Shown here one piece after another: positions 61,309 to 64,000 of a stretch of 64,000 nt of DNA. Source of the stretch: Suillus spraguei. Lineage: Eukaryota; Basidiomycota; Agaricomycetes; Boletales; Suillaceae. Below the pieces are notes generated by a model. It did not search any database. It had not been told where the DNA came from and was given only the letters and a program-made list of their open reading frames with translations. Location of the stretch: contig JABCPU010000371.1 of assembly GCA_016800925.1 (NCBI GenBank), positions 1 through 64,000 on the forward strand, read 5' to 3'. Positions within the stretch are counted from its first letter, which is position 1. Each line of letters opens with the position of its first letter. A program made the translations under genes and the position numbers.

Positions 61309-62054
61309 TGTTAAGACCATACTCAAAGGGTAAGAATCTGAAGGGCTTTGGCCTCAGTTCGTGCACTGTGCCCTTTTCTGAGTATTGCCCCTTATTTCGG
61401 AAGGAAGATATATGTTCAAAGGTCCAAAGGTGGTCGCATGAAGGATCCAGACATCTGAAGGTAATGGATATGTCATGTCCGAAGGATATCCAGAATGTAG
61501 GAATGGAACAAGGTATAAGGCTAGTGTTGGACAGAGTCCTAACTAGAAACTAATGGGAATAGACTACCCGAAGGTAGAGTTGGAGATATAGACTATAGGA
61601 ATTAATCCTAAGTCTCAGAGGATGACTAGAGTTGGAAGGAACTCAAGTCCGGAGGAACAGAATGAGCAGAATCTAAGATGATATTCAAACTAAGGTTCTA
61701 CAGAGGTTTACATGTAGGTTATATATTATAGGTAACGGGATGTTCAATCCCCCGGGTCCAAAGGTCATGTGCAAAGTATAATGGAAGTCTATCAGTATGT
61801 ACATTAGATCAGTGAGTGTGAGTTGGAAATGAAACATATGTAACAGATCAATAAGCAGGACAGAATGTAACGATAACCGAAATACTGGACACAGGAAAGA
61901 TACTGAAAGGAGATAGATGCTGAGTTAATAGTGGTGAGAGAAGTCAAGATGTAGGAAGGTTTGGATGGGTGGACCAGATCAGATCTGTGGACTGGACAGA
62001 AGCAGAATTGATCAGATCTGATCAGATCTGGGATCAGAAGTATGGTATATGACA
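61309..62054 (-). repeat. solo LTR, family B, internally deleted
   Basis: It begins TGTTAAGACC and ends ATATGACA and is flanked by the exact duplication ACCTG (61304-61308 and 62055-62059). It matches 62395-63625 in the opposite direction but is 485 bp shorter, mostly through missing middle sequence. It sits inside the split family A LTR. Confidence 0.88.
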
Positions 62055-62214
62055 ACCTGCTGACAAATGCATAGCGTACTTGTACAGAAAAATACCTACT
62101 TATATATGCCAGCCAATGCTAAAAGCCATGCTGCTGACATCTGGTAATATTGCACCATGAATCCCGAAGATTCCTGATAAGTGTCGAGCTCATACCTTGA
62201 CCCCTGATATCCAA

Positions 62215-62308
62215 CAGTATCCTCAGGCACAGAGACAGTGGCAGCAGCATCTTCACTACTAGTAGTAACAGGTTGACTTGGACAATGTGATTGGATGTGC
62301 TCCCACAT
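62215..62308 (-). pseudogene. upstream part of an interrupted reading frame
   Basis: A minus-strand open frame starts at 62308 (MWEHIQSHCPSQP) and is continuous to the element boundary, ending with an acidic PED. Without the 10.1-kb element and one copy of GTATC it reads in the same frame into 52089-51838. The protein is not recognised. Confidence 0.5.
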
Positions 62309-62394
62309 GTCTGGAACTGTTCATGGCAAGTCACGAAGTGTGCAATGTGCTTCAACACTTGTCAGGCTGTCAAATGAGAGGTTGAATGAGCTGT

Positions 62395-63625
62395 TGTCAT
62401 ATACCATACTTCTAATCCCAGATCCGACCATATCCGATCAGATCCGATTGATTCCATTTCCGTCCGGTCCACAGATCCTGTCCGGACCACCCATCTGAAT
62501 GTGCTCACTTCTCGCACCTTAACTCCCTTGTGTATATCTGCGTCTATCTCCTTTCGTCTTTCCTCCTGTTTCCGGTATTCCGGCTGTGTATATTTCCATC
62601 CTGCATCACTGATCCTGTCACGAATTCCAAATACAAATCATTACTATTTCCTCAATTTCCCTAAAGCGTCTAAATCCAGCGCTAAGACAAACACAAACTC
62701 CATTGAAATCCCTATGGCCGCTTCTATAACCGAACTTCCTGATGAAGATGAAGAGATCTTTTATGATGCTATCGGATAAGATAAGATAAGATAAGATAGT
62801 ATCACGTGATCTTAGAACCTTTCAGAATATGATGTCATAACAATGTCACAATCATCACATCATACGATTCTTACTTCTATTTTATGATTGGCTAGTAGTT
62901 TCAAACTCAGTTTATATCTCAGTTTTAATATGTGTATATAGTTAGCTAGTTTTGCTGTAGTAGTTCTTTAGTTCAAACCTCTTGTATCTACACTTGTAGC
63001 AATCCAAGACGTCCTTGCTCTTCTCTTCCTCTGTGATAACCTTAGTTTGAGTCCTAGTCTCTGCCCTAGCGTTAATTCGTTTTGTGGGTTGTGACAGATC
63101 CGTTACCTGTGTTCATTTCCGATTCATGCTTACTGATCCGCTGTGCATTAACTAATAGACTTCTGTTACACTTCATACATAGTCCTCGGTCCCAGACTTG
63201 TTGATTATCCGTCTTAGATACTTACAGTATGTAAACCACTTGTAGATCTCCGTAGAACCTTAGTTTGAATATCATCTTAGATTCTGCTCATTCTGCTTCC
63301 TCCGGACTTAAGCCGCTTTCCACTCTAAGTCATCTTCTGAGACTTAGGATTGATTCCTATAGTCTATATCTCCGACTCTATCTTTGGATAGTCTATCTCT
63401 GTTAGTTTCTAGTTAGGAACTCGTTCCAAAGCTAGTCTTAATCTTCGTTCTATTCTTACGTTCTGGATAACCTTCGGACATCCGGATCTGTCATGCAACC
63501 CCTTCTGGATCTTCGGACATATAATTTCTCCCTGAAATAAGGGGCATTACTCGGGAAAGGGGCACAGTGCATGAACTGAGGCCAAAGCCCTTTGGATCTC
63601 TCTACCTTTGAGTACGGTCTTAACA
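62395..63625 (+). repeat. solo LTR, family B, long form
   Basis: 1231 bp, begins TGTCATATACC and ends GTCTTAACA. It is flanked by the exact duplication GCTGT (62390-62394 and 63626-63630). A GATTGGCT box and a TATATAG box near 62885-62940 set the plus strand. It holds a (GATAA)n microsatellite at 62775-62799 and a short acidic open frame before it. The family differs from that of the Gypsy element. Confidence 0.88.
62775..62799 (+). repeat. (GATAA)n microsatellite
   Basis: Five tandem GATAA units, just after a stop codon of a short open frame inside the long family B solo LTR. Confidence 0.9.
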
Positions 63626-64000
63626 GCTGTCAATCCCAGCTATGCAGAGCAAGAAAGCCTGCCAGTGCACCCCATGTCAGTGGCCAAAATCAAATGATGA
63701 AATTCAATCTCACTTGTTGTATAATGGCAGGCCTATTGATGAGCTTGAAAGCTTTGACAAACCATCAGACAGAACAATCATGAAGTGTTGGTTTTGTCAC
63801 ATCAAGTCGAATGTTGCCTGGGATCTTTCCAGCTGCAAGTTGAGATACTGTTTCTGAAACAATGTTGCCATGCTGCAGCTCTCAATTCACTCACTTTACA
63901 TGTAGCTAAATTTTCTTACATCATAAAACTCCAGGAATGAACTTAATTCCTAAATGGAATTATATTAGGGTTTGCAATATTTAAACTGGTTTTATATATT
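63626..64000. other. right-edge sequence flanking the solo LTR
   Basis: A plus-strand open frame with Cys-rich segments (KKACQCTPCQW, then MKCWFCHI) runs from about 63640 to 63857. Without the solo LTR it would read on from the plus-strand frame at 62295-62394. It may be part of an old transposase or host gene with CxxC pairs, but it is not recognised. Confidence 0.4.

Larger units (their letters stand above)
52090..62214 (-). mobile_element. outer LTR element, family A (non-autonomous or deleted), host to nested insertions
   Basis: It is flanked by the exact 5-bp duplication GTATC (52085-52089 and 62215-62219). One LTR is intact at 52090-52314; the other is split into 60459-60511, 61289-61308 and about 62060-62214. 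On the minus strand a purine-rich stretch lies directly before the LTR at 52314. The internal part of the element itself is only about 0.5 kb after subtracting later insertions, so it could not be autonomous. It holds short open frames on the minus strand without a recognisable pol domain. All strand calls follow the TATATAAG box in the LTR. Confidence 0.85.

Noticed and set aside
61309..63625. A single large inverted-repeat (DNA) transposon
   Set aside because: Each arm has its own exact 5-bp duplication and TG/CA ends, so two separate solo LTRs explain it better.
1..64000. CRISPR array, bacterial operon or phage features
   Set aside because: The window is eukaryotic, with spliced genes throughout, and I saw no regularly spaced repeats.

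Overview
This window is nuclear DNA of a filamentous basidiomycete, most likely an agaricomycete. The evidence is short GT-AG introns of about 50-60 bp in nearly every gene, tightly packed genes on both strands, HET-domain and Rua1-like genes, and a chromodomain Ty3/Gypsy retrotransposon. Species cannot be read from the sequence. Gene spans run from start codon to stop codon with introns included, and splice sites were placed by eye.

The left and middle part (about 0.3-50.6 kb) is gene-rich. In order it holds: an unrecognised acidic coiled-coil protein (-), Mediator subunit Med14 (+), a HET-domain gene with an in-frame stop (-), an F-box-like protein (+), a 2-Cys peroxiredoxin (-), a GPI-anchor-like surface protein (+), an Oma1-type M48 metalloprotease (-), tRNA-Glu(CTC), a WDR48/UAF1-type WD40 protein (+), farnesyl diphosphate synthase copy 1 (+), a C2H2 zinc-finger protein (-), tRNA-Gly(GCC), an NCS1 permease (-), farnesyl diphosphate synthase copy 2 (-), proteasome subunit beta-7/Pre4 (+), a single-pass membrane protein (-), a Prx5-type peroxiredoxin (-), a p24 cargo receptor (-), a Rua1-like regulator (+), Sus1/ENY2 (+), a solo LTR, a CK1-type kinase (+) and the NuA4/Rpd3S subunit Eaf3 (+). 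Most are single housekeeping genes with no operon-like logic. Nuclear transcription and chromatin functions recur (Med14, Sus1, Eaf3, Rua1-like, C2H2), and there are two peroxiredoxins of different classes.

The right part (about 51.8-63.6 kb) is a nest of retroelements resolved by target-site duplications. An outer LTR element (52090-62214, duplication GTATC) was entered by a 7.6-kb chromodomain Gypsy element (52801-60434, duplication CTGCC). Its other LTR was entered by a 0.78-kb unit and by a solo LTR (61309-62054, duplication ACCTG). A second, inverted solo LTR of that last family lies just outside (62395-63625, duplication GCTGT). The outer element splits a minus-strand reading frame that stays open when the element is removed in thought.

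The most interesting points are: an 11-nt self-priming signature in the Gypsy element like that of Tf1; its third ORF downstream of pol; a gag-pol -1 frameshift site; and an inverted duplication of farnesyl diphosphate synthase in which copy 2 has changed a residue at the chain-length-determining position just before the first Asp-rich motif. Several genes carry apparent one-base frame breaks, so true decay and assembly indels must be told apart before calling pseudogenes.
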